A stretch of 64,000 nucleotides of DNA from Paramylibacter kogurei (GTDB lineage Bacteria > Pseudomonadota > Alphaproteobacteria > Rhodobacterales > Rhodobacteraceae). Positions within the stretch are counted from its first letter, which is position 1, and each line of letters starts with the position of its first letter. The notes beneath the pieces are model-generated. The model had not been told where the DNA came from. It made no database searches and was given only the letters and a program-made list of their open reading frames with translations. Below are positions 8,769 through 17,574 of this stretch, piece after piece. The DNA lies in contig NZ_MDGM01000009.1 in the NCBI RefSeq assembly GCF_002742285.1, forward strand, positions 121,079-185,078, given 5' to 3'. The position numbers and the translations under genes are program-made.

Positions 8769-9623
8769 ATGGGCGAATTTAGTAATCCCATAATGGTATA
8801 TTGTATTGGCGCGGCCAAGGCGGGTACGACTTGGTTGCATCATACATTGAACAATCATCCCGATACACATTTTCAATTCATCAAAGAAATCCACTATTTT
8901 AACAGCCGCGAATGGCCCATGGCGAAACGATTGCAACGTGCAAAATTTTCGCCAAAACATCGCGTGAAGCTGGCAATCAATCCTGTCAAATATTTGAATC
9001 ATCGCGCATATGCCAAGGCATTGTGCGCGGAGCAAGACGATCATCGTTCTTACAAAAAATTTATTCTGCGCGGCGCTGGATCGGCCAAGGTTGTTGGCGA
9101 TTTCACACCTGCATATGCGACACTTGGTTCAAAAGATTTTGCGGCGATGTCGGATGCATTTGCAAGGTCACGTTTTCTATATTTGCTGCGCGATCCGGTG
9201 GATCGTGCGTGGTCACACATACGCATGTTGTACCATCGCCATAATGCGACCCAACAGATTGATATGGCCAAAATGGATAATATGTTGTCGCGCCTTTTGG
9301 CGGGGAAAATGCCATATTTGGATCAGCACGGAAATTACGATCAAACAATAAATGCAATCGCGAATGCGGGTTTGTCGGGTTCACTCAACATCACATTTTA
9401 CGAAAATCTGTTTGAACAAAACACGATGGATGAAGTTTATACATTCATCGGGCTGACCTCTCAGAAAATTAACCCACAAAAGCGCATCTTTGAAGGTATC
9501 GACAGCCCAATGCCCGAACACATTCGCTCCGCTTTGATGGAGCGTTATCAGGGCGAATATCGCGCGATTTTCGAACGATTTGGAACCTTGCCAGCGCGTT
9601 GGCAAAACCATTTTATGGGTTAA
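8769..9623 (+). CDS. PAPS-dependent sulfotransferase
   Basis: Predicted to move sulfate from 3'-phosphoadenylyl sulfate to an alcohol or sugar hydroxyl. The 284-residue protein has the 5'-phosphosulfate loop IGAAKAGTTWLHHTL near residues 13-27 and the 3'-phosphate-binding region YLLRDPVDRAWSHIRM near 140. ATG 8769 gives the normal short lead before the P-loop-like motif; AGGGA is rather far (12 nt), so the ATG at 8793 stays possible. The acceptor is unknown; heparan-type sulfotransferase folds of this kind act on carbohydrates or small metabolites. Its last four bases overlap the end of the convergent gene on the other strand. Confidence 0.85.
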   Translation: MGEFSNPIMVYCIGAAKAGTTWLHHTLNNHPDTHFQFIKEIHYFNSREWPMAKRLQRAKFSPKHRVKLAINPVKYLNHRAYAKALCAEQDDHRSYKKFILRGAGSAKVVGDFTPAYATLGSKDFAAMSDAFARSRFLYLLRDPVDRAWSHIRMLYHRHNATQQIDMAKMDNMLSRLLAGKMPYLDQHGNYDQTINAIANAGLSGSLNITFYENLFEQNTMDEVYTFIGLTSQKINPQKRIFEGIDSPMPEHIRSALMERYQGEYRAIFERFGTLPARWQNHFMG

Positions 9624-10378
9624 GGGGCATAACCCAATATTTTCTCTTGTTTTTTATCCAGCTCTGACCAGATGAAATCATGATCCGCGCGGGATAGATC
9701 ATCATATTTGTGAGGCACGAAATCACCATCAATTTTGCGCCCACGTTGTTGATCGACAGGGATAAAATTTGAACTCGCGGACAATCCGTAAGTTTTTGAA
9801 ATCAACGCGATGAACGCATCTGGTGCATTTGCCACATCTTCGTAGCGGGCAAAAATGACATTCTGAAATCGGTTTTTCAATGACAGAAAACCCATCGTTT
9901 TGGCATTGCGAAGCTGAATAACATTGTCAAACCCCGCCCCCGTCAACGGGTGGCGATCCCATTGCAATTCAACATGCGCACGCGCATCCGCACCCGATGT
10001 AATGCCAAAGTTTTTTTCATCAACAATGGATTGCCACGGCGCACGGATAAAATCGGAAAACGAAATATCGCGCAGATATTTTGCGCTGTGCCACGGTTGG
10101 CGATGCATGCTTTGCGCCCAGCGTTCTGGGCTGCGAAACATCACAACAGCAAGCGTTGTATCAGGTGCCGCGATCATTTGTGGAAAGCCGTGTTTCCACC
10201 CATATCGAAATCCAAATTTGGTGATGCGATCATTCGCGCTCTGCCCCAATTGCGGAAAGTTATTACGCAGTAATGCATCAACAAAATTGGTACCAGAATT
10301 GCGTTCACCAAAGACAAAAAACTCGTTGATATTGGGTGTTTCACTGGATTGGAAATTTATCGGGGTAAAGCTTGGCAT
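9620..10378 (-). CDS. Sulfotransferase-like protein (P-loop fold)
   Basis: A 252-residue protein with a sulfotransferase-like nucleotide loop, FGERNSGTNFVDALL (24-38), and a second motif MFRSPERWAQSMHRQPWH near 80-97 that resembles the 3'-phosphate-binding site. No signal peptide or membrane segment. It is much diverged from the neighbouring sulfotransferase, with which it converges and overlaps by 4 bp. The ERNSGTN version of the loop is typical of bacterial proteins assigned to the P-loop NTPase/sulfotransferase superfamily without known substrate. Function beyond the fold is not assigned. Confidence 0.6.
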   Translation of the reverse strand: MPSFTPINFQSSETPNINEFFVFGERNSGTNFVDALLRNNFPQLGQSANDRITKFGFRYGWKHGFPQMIAAPDTTLAVVMFRSPERWAQSMHRQPWHSAKYLRDISFSDFIRAPWQSIVDEKNFGITSGADARAHVELQWDRHPLTGAGFDNVIQLRNAKTMGFLSLKNRFQNVIFARYEDVANAPDAFIALISKTYGLSASSNFIPVDQQRGRKIDGDFVPHKYDDLSRADHDFIWSELDKKQEKILGYAP

Positions 10379-10422
10379 ATTTGCACGCTAACCTTGCGCA
10401 TCAGCTTGAACAAGTGGTGAAA

Positions 10423-11139
10423 TCAGCGCGTTTCAAAAAACACAAAATTTGTCAGCTTTTCCACATCCACAAACAATTTGCCACAGTTCACCGCACCCTT
10501 CATACAATAATCATACGCCCCCATATCCAAGTTTAGCGCCATGTGTGGGGCAAATTCCGCTGCCATATCACGCGCAGTTTCAAACAGGGTTTTGGGCCGA
10601 TCGGTTTCATACAAACCATAGCCCGCATCGGTTTGCACCAACAATCGGCGTTTGAATTTGGGTTGGTTGGGTTGATCGCGCACATCAATGCGACCATTGT
10701 TGATCAATAAATGCGATTGGATCAAATCAACGGATTGACGCTTGGCCAATGCGATGAATGCATCGCGGCTTGATTTGTTTTTGAGGTTAAATTTGCGCCC
10801 CAAAAGCTGCACCGATGTGCTGTTAAAAATCTGCGGTTTCCCGCGATGGATCATGAACACACCGTCCCAAGATTGAAAGCGGTGCGAAATGATTTCGCCG
10901 TTTCGTATCGCCAAACCTTCGATCCCGAAGCGATCTGCGCTGGAATAGGTTCCTGTGACCGCCAAATTGGGCGCGGGGCGGCGATCCCAGATGTTACCAT
11001 CCTTTGCCACCACATGAAGCGCCACACTGTCCATTGGGGTGCAATCCCATGCAATCAGGTTTTTGCTTGGCATAACGCAATATTGCGCCACAGCGGTGGT
11101 GGCGCAAAAGATCATTGCAAGTGTCATCCAGAATTTCAT
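10423..11139 (-). CDS. Exported protein, possible phosphodiester glycosidase domain
   Basis: A 238-residue secreted protein: a signal peptide at the ATG 11139 (MKFWMTLAMIFCATTAVA, cleavage before QYC). The mature part resembles phosphodiester-glycosidase (NAGPA-like) domains, with LLINNGRID near 145, RRLLVQTDAGYGLY near 165 and a LNLDMGAYDYC region near 205. An alternative ATG at 11202 overlaps the creD stop as ATGA and would imply coupling, but it puts 21 extra residues before the signal peptide. It follows creD in the same direction. The assignment to the glycosidase family rests on weak motif resemblance. Confidence 0.5.
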   Translation of the reverse strand: MKFWMTLAMIFCATTAVAQYCVMPSKNLIAWDCTPMDSVALHVVAKDGNIWDRRPAPNLAVTGTYSSADRFGIEGLAIRNGEIISHRFQSWDGVFMIHRGKPQIFNSTSVQLLGRKFNLKNKSSRDAFIALAKRQSVDLIQSHLLINNGRIDVRDQPNQPKFKRRLLVQTDAGYGLYETDRPKTLFETARDMAAEFAPHMALNLDMGAYDYCMKGAVNCGKLFVDVEKLTNFVFFETR

Positions 11140-11198
11140 GTATTTATCCAAATTGCCTGTATTCAAATGCGCCCCCATATTTGGAGGCACACTGACAC

Positions 11199-12602
11199 TC
11201 ATGTTTTTTCTGTTACCGTTTTTTGAAACGGGTTTTTGATTGTTGTCGGTGTCAAATCTGCAATGCGACCATACCAATCTTCGTTGCGCGTTGCCAACAT
11301 TGTTCCTGCGATTGCAAGGAAACATAGGCTGGAACCTGCCAAAAGTGCGTAATCAACCGAAGTAAGGATCAAGAAAAGCACGGCATATAATGCAGATAAA
11401 GCAGCACAAACAATCCATGATGAATTGCCCAGTTTCAATCCGACAATCGCATATAATGTTAATAGCGTGATCGTCGCAAAACTGGCCACGATATAGGCGG
11501 CGTTAAATCCGATTTGTTCAGCGAATGAGACCATCAACAAAACAAACACGGCCTGTACCAGCCCGATCAGAACATATTGAATGGGGTGCACAGGGCGGCC
11601 ATCGGTTTTTTCCAACAATAAAATTGTTAGGAATGTCAGTGCGATAAACATCAGGCCATATTGACCGGCGCGATATGCCTTTTGGTAAAAGTCATTGGGT
11701 TGGTAAAACTGTAGCCCCAATGTTGCTGTTTGGCTTAGCTTCTTTTCTGGGTTTTCGCGTGAAATTTGCGCAACGGATCGTGCAAAATGTGGGATTTCCC
11801 AGCTTGCGTTAAACCCAGCATCGGAAATATCACGTTGATCGGGCAAAAACGCCCCGGCAAAGCTGGGATGTGGCCAGTCAGACATCATCGAAACCGTATT
11901 TTCGCGCCCCGCCGCGGTGGTATACAAATGCTGTGCCCCCAAAAAGCCAAGGGTCATTTCATATTGTTTCACTTTGCGTGGATCACCGATTTCGGCATAA
12001 AGCCCCGCCGTGGTATTGCGTGGTTCCAATTTCGCAACCTTCCCATCCAAGGTTAGATTTGCCGCACCACGCAATGCTTTGTTCTGGCTTACACCCAGAA
12101 TAAACGTGGTTTTATCCCAGTGAATTGTTTCATTGGATTTCACATGGCGTGATAATTCAGACAGATCGTATGTGATTTTTTGTTCTGAATTTGCGCGATA
12201 CACAGGCACGTTAAATATCCCACGCTTGCGGATTTCGGTGGTGGTGTTGATGGATTGATTGAATATCTCTGGCAAGACATAAATGGGATTGGAGTGTTGC
12301 GTGATTTCTTCTTCGAATTCTTCGTAAATTACCTCACCTTTGTCGGTGGTTTTAACAATTCCCGTCAACGGATCCTTGATCGATTTTTTGCGTGTAACTT
12401 TGACCCGTTTGGTCACAGGAATTTGCAACATTGGCCCATTAAGCGTTTGCGCCCCACCCCATTCTTTGCTGAGCGATTGGATGGTCTGACGATTATAATT
12501 GGCGCGGTCATTCACAATTTCACTGACAAAAATCAGCGGAATCGCCATCAGAAGCGCCATAAACCCGACCACGAAAAATCGGAAACCTTTGGATTTAAAC
12601 AT
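11199..12602 (-). CDS. creD: CreD-family inner-membrane protein
   Basis: Envelope stress-related membrane protein of the CreD family. The 467-residue product has one N-terminal membrane helix (about 8-27), a large exported region (about 30-310) with the family motifs ANYNRQTI and EWGGAQTLNGPMLQIPV, and five or six C-terminal membrane segments (about 320-450). In E. coli creD belongs to the CreBC regulon and its loss or overproduction alters envelope properties; no creBC genes are seen here. A good ribosome site (AAAGGGGA) precedes the ATG. The exported glycosidase-like gene follows with a 4-bp or longer spacing depending on its start. Confidence 0.9.
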   Translation of the reverse strand: MFKSKGFRFFVVGFMALLMAIPLIFVSEIVNDRANYNRQTIQSLSKEWGGAQTLNGPMLQIPVTKRVKVTRKKSIKDPLTGIVKTTDKGEVIYEEFEEEITQHSNPIYVLPEIFNQSINTTTEIRKRGIFNVPVYRANSEQKITYDLSELSRHVKSNETIHWDKTTFILGVSQNKALRGAANLTLDGKVAKLEPRNTTAGLYAEIGDPRKVKQYEMTLGFLGAQHLYTTAAGRENTVSMMSDWPHPSFAGAFLPDQRDISDAGFNASWEIPHFARSVAQISRENPEKKLSQTATLGLQFYQPNDFYQKAYRAGQYGLMFIALTFLTILLLEKTDGRPVHPIQYVLIGLVQAVFVLLMVSFAEQIGFNAAYIVASFATITLLTLYAIVGLKLGNSSWIVCAALSALYAVLFLILTSVDYALLAGSSLCFLAIAGTMLATRNEDWYGRIADLTPTTIKNPFQKTVTEKT

Positions 12603-12695
12603 ATCATTCCCCTTTTGGTGTTTTGATAAAACAGACCTAGCGGAGTGATGCGCAGAAACTGGCGCGCAAGATGTGCAATTTTTGCGGATTTTCGC

Positions 12696-12723
12696 AAAAA
12701 AAGGAGGCGAAACGCCCCCTTTT
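12696..12723 (-). terminator. Rho-independent terminator of the sdh operon
   Basis: Read leftward: AAGGGGGCG, loop TTT, CGCCTCCTT with one mismatch, continuing into a run of seven T. It lies 23 bp after the sdhB stop and closes the leftward sdh unit. Confidence 0.8.
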
Positions 12724-12746
12724 GAATTTTTGATATGTTGGCGCGA

Positions 12747-13526
12747 TTACATCGTGCGCTCGACCATTTTTTTCTTGATCTCTGCAATTGCCTTGGCCGG
12801 GTTCAAACCCTTGGGGCAGGTTTTGGCACAGTTCATGATGGTGTGACAGCGGTACAATTTGAACGGATCTTGCAATTCATCCAAACGCTCTCCCGTTGCT
12901 TCGTCACGTGAATCGATGATCCAGCGATAGGCGTGCAGCAATGCCGCTGGCCCAAGGTAACGATCACCATTCCACCAATATGATGGGCAGGATGTGGAAC
13001 AACATGCACACATCACACATTCATACAAACCGTCCAGTTTTTTACGATCATCAATGGATTGACGCCATTCTTTGGCTGGTTTGTTAGTTTTGGTTTCCAA
13101 CCACGGCATGATGCTGGCGTGTTGGGCGTAAAAATGGGTGAGGTCTGGGATCAAATCCTTGACCACTGGCATATGTGGCAGAGGATAGATTTTGACATCG
13201 CCCTTTACTTCGTCCAGGCCATAGATACAGGCCAATGTGTTGATCCCGTCAATGTTCATCGCGCATGATCCACAGATACCTTCGCGGCAAGAACGGCGGA
13301 ACGTAAGTGTTGGATCAATTTCGTTTTTGATTTTGATCAACGCATCCAAAATCATCGGACCACATTTATCCATATCCACGTGATATGTATCAACACGCGG
13401 GTTTTCACCCGTATCAGGATCAAATCGGTAAATGCGAAATGCGCGTACATTGGTAGCGCCCGTCGGCTTGGGCCACGTTTTACCCGCGGTCATTCGCGAA
13501 TTTTTTGGCAGGGTCAATTCAACCAT
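12747..13526 (-). CDS. sdhB: Succinate dehydrogenase iron-sulfur subunit
   Basis: Electron-transfer subunit of respiratory complex II, passing electrons from the SdhA flavin to ubiquinone at the SdhCD anchor. The 259-residue protein shows the [2Fe-2S] ligands C80, C85, C88 and C100 (CREGICGSC and a later Cys) and two ferredoxin-like clusters, [12 protein letters not shown] near 172-183 and [14 protein letters not shown] near 227-240, giving the [4Fe-4S] and [3Fe-4S] sites. Length is normal. It is the last gene of the leftward sdh cluster but is separated from sdhA by three small lipoprotein genes; a terminator follows. Confidence 0.97.
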   Translation of the reverse strand: MVELTLPKNSRMTAGKTWPKPTGATNVRAFRIYRFDPDTGENPRVDTYHVDMDKCGPMILDALIKIKNEIDPTLTFRRSCREGICGSCAMNIDGINTLACIYGLDEVKGDVKIYPLPHMPVVKDLIPDLTHFYAQHASIMPWLETKTNKPAKEWRQSIDDRKKLDGLYECVMCACCSTSCPSYWWNGDRYLGPAALLHAYRWIIDSRDEATGERLDELQDPFKLYRCHTIMNCAKTCPKGLNPAKAIAEIKKKMVERTM

Positions 13527-13559
13527 GATTTATCCAATCTTCTTCCTGTCTATCCCCGT

Positions 13560-14039
13560 TTACAACGGTGTCGATGAGCTTACTTTTTTCACAACTTTGG
13601 GCTGGTTCGCGCTGTGATAAGCGGACATACAATCGGATGCACGTTTATATTGCGCAGCGCTGATATTGCTTGTCTTGACCAATCCCAACGTGATGCGTTG
13701 GTTATAAGGTTTCTGGCGGATGGTGACGTTGCCGTTAATCCCCGCATTTTGCACGCATTTGCCATAGGCCGCGCGATAATTTGCGGAATTAACGCTATCC
13801 ACCACAAATGTTCCACTTGGCAATGTTTGCCCTGCTGATGTCGCAATCGGTGTTGTGGTTTCAGTTTTCACCATCTTGCGCGCAGGTTTTGCAACAGTTT
13901 GGGGTGCATGAAAGGTGGTGTAATCCACGTTGTAATCATTGCCCCGCATCAGAATGTTACCCTCGTCGATATGTGCCTGATCGCAGCCAGTAAGCGCCAC
14001 AACACATCCCAAACCGATCACTGATTTTACGATGCTCAT
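13560..14039 (-). CDS. Putative lipoprotein, paralogue of the 14344-14709 gene
   Basis: A 159-residue protein with a lipoprotein signal peptide (MSIVKSVIGLGCVVALTGC; lipobox LTGC, then DQ, an inner-membrane-retention-like +2 Asp). The mature N-terminus is low in structure; the C-terminal half (about 85-145) has AYGKCVQNAGINGNVTI and a later Cys in RASDCMSAYH. The same pattern, A-Y-x-x-C plus a G-x-x-G-N step plus a second Cys, occurs in the lipoprotein two genes upstream, so the two look like paralogues. The start is fixed by an ATGA overlap with the preceding gene. Function unknown; located between sdhA and sdhB. Confidence 0.75.
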   Translation of the reverse strand: MSIVKSVIGLGCVVALTGCDQAHIDEGNILMRGNDYNVDYTTFHAPQTVAKPARKMVKTETTTPIATSAGQTLPSGTFVVDSVNSANYRAAYGKCVQNAGINGNVTIRQKPYNQRITLGLVKTSNISAAQYKRASDCMSAYHSANQPKVVKKVSSSTPL

Positions 14040-14335
14040 GATGATGAACCTTTCATATCTGTGGGCCATTCACCCGAATTTCGTTTTACGCAATCGTTGT
14101 AGGTTTTATCTGGGTCCATCAAGGATGATAGATCAACCCCAACCGATACGCCACCATGTGGGCGGACCTTGCCACCCGATCCGATACCAACCCCAACACC
14201 AACGCGTGTGGATACTGGTTTGGACACTTTGGCGCGACAGGCGAGCATTGCGTCTTCGACGCTCATCGTTGGTTTTGCCGGCGTACAGCCCGCGATGCCA
14301 ATTGAAAGGATCATAATTGAAACAATGCTGCGCAT
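14036..14335 (-). CDS. Small putative lipoprotein with glycine/valine-rich middle
   Basis: A 99-residue lipoprotein: MRSIVSIMILSIGIAGC with lipobox IAGC, then TPAKP. The mature part has two Cys (CRAKVSK, NDCVKR) around a short glycine/valine-rich stretch (RVGVGVGIGSGGKV). The ATG at 14335 has AGGTGA five nt upstream, and the stop overlaps the next gene's start as ATGA, so translation of the pair is probably coupled. The family is not recognised. Together with its two neighbours it forms a three-gene lipoprotein group within the sdh locus. Confidence 0.7.
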   Translation of the reverse strand: MRSIVSIMILSIGIAGCTPAKPTMSVEDAMLACRAKVSKPVSTRVGVGVGIGSGGKVRPHGGVSVGVDLSSLMDPDKTYNDCVKRNSGEWPTDMKGSSS

Positions 14336-14343
14336 GATATCAC

Positions 14344-14709
14344 CTATGCCGTTTGTGCGAATTTGGACATGCACCAGAACGCAGCAGTAAATTCCGCATC
14401 TGATATGTCTTGGTTTTGCGATAAATCAACGGTGTTGTAGGTGCCATATTCGCGAATTATCAAATCAATGTTCCCCGTGATCCCCGCATCACGTGCACAT
14501 TCAGCATATGCCGTTTTCCAAGTTTCGCTTTCACCTTTTGGGTGCGAAAACCGTGTAATATTTGGAACATCGGTGTTCGATGGCGAATATTTGGCCAGCT
14601 TCATGCTTGGTTCATCAGTTGTAATCATAGAATTATCAACACCCGTTTGCGCACAGGCGGTTGCAAAAATAGCAACACAAACAGATGACAGTTTAAAAAT
14701 GTTATTCAT
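14344..14709 (-). CDS. Putative lipoprotein, paralogue of the 13560-14039 gene
   Basis: A 121-residue exported protein: signal peptide MNNIFKLSSVCVAIFATAC with a likely lipid-modified Cys (ATAC, then AQ). The C-terminal domain contains AYAECARDAGITGNIDLII and WCMSKFA, matching AYGKCVQNAGINGNV and DCMSAY of the gene two positions downstream; two conserved Cys could form a disulfide in the periplasm. A GAGGGGAG ribosome site precedes the ATG. It follows sdhA after a hairpin. No function known. Confidence 0.75.
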   Translation of the reverse strand: MNNIFKLSSVCVAIFATACAQTGVDNSMITTDEPSMKLAKYSPSNTDVPNITRFSHPKGESETWKTAYAECARDAGITGNIDLIIREYGTYNTVDLSQNQDISDAEFTAAFWCMSKFAQTA

Positions 14710-14729
14710 ATTCTCCCCTCAAATACTGA

Positions 14730-14755
14730 CCGCACCCCAAAAATACGGGGTGCGG
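14730..14755 (-). terminator. Strong hairpin between sdhA and the lipoprotein genes
   Basis: CCGCACCCC pairs with GGGGTGCGG (9 bp) around an 8-nt loop, 7 bp after the sdhA stop. There is no T run on the minus strand, so it may be a partial terminator or an mRNA-stabilising stem that lowers expression of the distal genes. Confidence 0.5.
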
Positions 14756-14761
14756 AAATAC

Positions 14762-16582
14762 TTAATATACCCGCGCTTTTGGCGCGATCTTTTTAATATC
14801 AATACCACCGTCTTCTTGTTTTGTCAGCGGGTCAAGATGCACATCACGATAGGATAGCTTTACCTTGTGATCGGTGACACGGGCCAAGCTGTGCTTGCGC
14901 CAGTTTTTATCGTCGCGATCTGGGTAATCTTCGTGGGCATGTGCGCCGCGGCTTTCTTTGCGTGCTTCGGCACCCACAATTGTTGCCATCGCATTTGGCA
15001 TCAGGTTGGATAATTCCAAGCTTTCCATCAAATCCGAATTCCAGATCAGGCTGCGATCTGTGACCTTGATATCGGTCATTTTCTTGGCAACGGCGGTCAT
15101 TTTTTCAACGCCTTCGGCCAATGTTTTATCCGTGCGGAAAACGGCCGCGTCTGCCTGCATTGTTTTTTGCATTTCCAGACGCAAATCTGCGGTTGAAATC
15201 GCCCCATCCGCATGACGCATCGCATCAAAACGAGCCATGGATTTTTCCACGGATTTTTCGTTAAGCGGTTCATTTGGTGCCTTTGGATCAACGACTTCTG
15301 CCGCCTTGATCGCCGCCGCGCGGCCAAACACAACCAAATCGATCAGGCTGTTTGAACCCAAACGGTTCGCACCATGCACAGATGCACAGCCCGCTTCACC
15401 CACGGCCATCAGGCCGGGCAGGATGCGATCGTGATCTTTGGCAGTTGGGTCCAAAACCTCTCCCCAATAATTGGTCGGAATACCGCCCATGTTGTAATGC
15501 ACGGTTGGCAATACGGGGATGGGTTCCTTGTTCACATCAACACCTGCGAAAATCCGTGCGGATTCTGAAATACCGGGAAGGCGTTCCGCCAGTGTTTCAG
15601 GGGGCAAGTGGTTAAGGTGCAAATGGATATGATCGCCTTCGGCGCCAATACCGCGACCCTCGCGAATTTCCATGGTCATGCAGCGCGATACAACATCGCG
15701 CGATGCCAAATCCTTGTAAGTGGGGGCGTAGCGTTCCATGAAACGTTCGCCTTCGGAGTTGGTCAAATAACCACCCTCGCCGCGCGCACCCTCTGTGATC
15801 AAACAGCCAGAGCCATAGATCCCTGTGGGGTGGAATTGCACGAATTCCATATCTTGGAGTGCCAGCCCTTGGCGGGCAACCATACCGCCGCCATCACCCG
15901 TACAGGTATGGGCAGATGTCGCGCTGAAATATGCACGGCCATAGCCGCCCGTCGCCAACACAACCATTTTCGCATTAAAGCGGTGAATGGTGCCATCGTC
16001 CAATTTCCATGCAATCACGCCCTGACAACGCCCATCTTCAGTCATGATCAGGTCGGTGACGAAATATTCGATGTAAAATTCTGCGTTGTTTTTCAACGAC
16101 TGGCCGTAAAGCGTGTGTAATATGGCGTGGCCGGTACGATCTGCGGCGGCACATGTGCGTTGCACGGGCGGGCCTTCGCCAAATTCGGTGGTGTGACCAC
16201 CAAAGGGGCGTTGGTAAATTTTACCATCTTCGGTGCGTGAAAACGGAACGCCGTAATGTTCCAGTTCATACACCGCTTTGGGTGCTTCGCGGACCAAATA
16301 TTCCATTGCGTCCGTATCACCGAGCCAATCGGAACCTTTGACCGTGTCATACAAATGCCACTGCCAGTGGTCATTCATTTCGGTGCCAACGTCCATGTTA
16401 CCAAGGCTGGCCGCGATGCCACCCTGTGCGGCAACCGTGTGGGAACGTGTTGGGAAAACCTTGGACACACAGGCGGTTTTCAACCCTTGTTCAGCCATGC
16501 CCAAAGTGGCGCGCAACCCCGCACCACCAGCACCGACAACAACAACATCATATTCGTGATCTGTATATTCGTAAGATGACAT
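14762..16582 (-). CDS. sdhA: Succinate dehydrogenase flavoprotein subunit
   Basis: Catalytic subunit of complex II: oxidises succinate to fumarate with covalently bound FAD. Start ATG 16582 ([17 protein letters not shown]) has AAGGAAG about 7 nt upstream; the reading frame is open further but 606 residues matches the family. The dinucleotide fold GAGGAGLRA is at 17-25, the FAD-linking His is in SHTVAAQGG (H48), and the substrate region [21 protein letters not shown] is near 240. The C-terminal part has the usual [11 protein letters not shown]. It follows sdhD closely. The Fe-S subunit gene is not adjacent: three lipoprotein genes intervene. Confidence 0.97.
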   Translation of the reverse strand: MSSYEYTDHEYDVVVVGAGGAGLRATLGMAEQGLKTACVSKVFPTRSHTVAAQGGIAASLGNMDVGTEMNDHWQWHLYDTVKGSDWLGDTDAMEYLVREAPKAVYELEHYGVPFSRTEDGKIYQRPFGGHTTEFGEGPPVQRTCAAADRTGHAILHTLYGQSLKNNAEFYIEYFVTDLIMTEDGRCQGVIAWKLDDGTIHRFNAKMVVLATGGYGRAYFSATSAHTCTGDGGGMVARQGLALQDMEFVQFHPTGIYGSGCLITEGARGEGGYLTNSEGERFMERYAPTYKDLASRDVVSRCMTMEIREGRGIGAEGDHIHLHLNHLPPETLAERLPGISESARIFAGVDVNKEPIPVLPTVHYNMGGIPTNYWGEVLDPTAKDHDRILPGLMAVGEAGCASVHGANRLGSNSLIDLVVFGRAAAIKAAEVVDPKAPNEPLNEKSVEKSMARFDAMRHADGAISTADLRLEMQKTMQADAAVFRTDKTLAEGVEKMTAVAKKMTDIKVTDRSLIWNSDLMESLELSNLMPNAMATIVGAEARKESRGAHAHEDYPDRDDKNWRKHSLARVTDHKVKLSYRDVHLDPLTKQEDGGIDIKKIAPKARVY

Positions 16583-16598
16583 AATTTTCTTCCTTGTC

Positions 16599-16979
16599 TC
16601 AGCCGCCAAAGGCGATTTTGGCGACTGCAAAGACGCCCGCGAGGCCAAATGCCCAGCAGAATAATTTCGTACCGATCAGCAATGTTAACAATGCTGCTTT
16701 GCCGTGGATGTAATCCTCGATCACAACTTGCAAACCTTCTTCGAGATGTTTGAATGTGACGAGGAAAAACAAGATCACGGCAATTGCTTTGATCGGGTTT
16801 TGGAATGCGGCAACCACATCAGCGTGGCTTGCCCCCACTAAAGGGGCAACAATGCACAAAAACGCAAGCGTTAGCGGGATAAGTGCAACGGCCTTGAGCC
16901 GTTCACCAAACCAGTGATGCGCACCTGATTTTGCGCTGCCAAGTCCCGCGACGCGTTGGAAATCTGTTTTAAAGCTCAT
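16599..16979 (-). CDS. sdhD: Succinate dehydrogenase membrane anchor subunit D
   Basis: One of the two membrane anchors of complex II, contributing to the haem b and ubiquinone site. The 126-residue protein has three hydrophobic segments (about 30-50, 60-82, 95-120) and the His in FKHLEEGLQ expected near the haem site. GGAG lies 8 nt before the ATG at 16979, which overlaps the sdhC stop as ATGA. Sequence is weakly conserved in this family, so position after sdhC and topology carry most of the assignment. Confidence 0.93.
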   Translation of the reverse strand: MSFKTDFQRVAGLGSAKSGAHHWFGERLKAVALIPLTLAFLCIVAPLVGASHADVVAAFQNPIKAIAVILFFLVTFKHLEEGLQVVIEDYIHGKAALLTLLIGTKLFCWAFGLAGVFAVAKIAFGG

Positions 16980-17371
16980 GAGCATACTCCGATCATGATA
17001 AATGTCAGAATGGTCATCACAAAGCTGCCGCCAATCATGATATAGCCCATCAAATCGGCAGTTTTGAGATCAAAGCCATAGCCCATATCCCAGATCAAAT
17101 GGCGCACACCGCCCAAGAAATGATACCAAAGCGCCCAAATCGATGCGATCCAGATCAGCATGGAAAACCATCCCGTCATCAGCCCATTGATGCGATCAAA
17201 ATACGCCGGCCCCGAGGCCGCCGCGATCAGCCACCAGATGATCATCACAAACCCAAGGGTCAGTGCGATACCTGTCAAGCGAACAAAGATAGAGGTCATT
17301 GAGGACATTTGAGGACGATAGATCGTCAAATGCGGTGATAATGGGCGGTTGCCACGATTTTGGTCTGCCAT
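16976..17371 (-). CDS. sdhC: Succinate dehydrogenase cytochrome b556 subunit
   Basis: Membrane anchor of complex II. The 131-residue protein begins MADQNRGNRPLSPHLTIYRP, where SPHLTIYRP is the family signature, and has three membrane segments with the haem-ligand His in the second (HFLGGVRHLIWDMGYG). Start ATG 17371 follows a GGGGAGA ribosome site. It is the first gene of the leftward sdh unit; the upstream 200 bp to the aminotransferase must hold the promoter, but I could not identify convincing -35/-10 boxes. Confidence 0.95.
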   Translation of the reverse strand: MADQNRGNRPLSPHLTIYRPQMSSMTSIFVRLTGIALTLGFVMIIWWLIAAASGPAYFDRINGLMTGWFSMLIWIASIWALWYHFLGGVRHLIWDMGYGFDLKTADLMGYIMIGGSFVMTILTFIMIGVCS

Positions 17372-17525
17372 GTGTCTCCCCATGGTGGTCGTCGTTTAAC
17401 TGTTTATTAGACCATATTTTTTCAAAGGCACAGAGCGATAAGTCGATTTTTGCAAATAAATCGCCGCAGTTAGCGATAACGGTCGCTGTTTTTTGCGCGT
17501 TTTAGACCAAAGATCGCGCTCAGCG

Positions 17526-17543
17526 CCCAGCAAGAATGCTGGG
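17526..17543 (-). terminator. Hairpin downstream of the aminotransferase
   Basis: CCCAGCA, loop AGAA, TGCTGGG, a perfect 7-bp stem 32 bp after the aminotransferase stop. No T tract follows, so it is only a candidate terminator between this gene and the sdh promoter region. Confidence 0.4.
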
Positions 17544-17574
17544 ATTTGGATATTTGAACAAAATGGAGAACGGG

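Noticed and set aside
17432..17480. AGCGATAA repeats before sdhC as operator sites
   Set aside because: Two copies 38 bp apart, only eight bases long and not palindromic; too weak to list.
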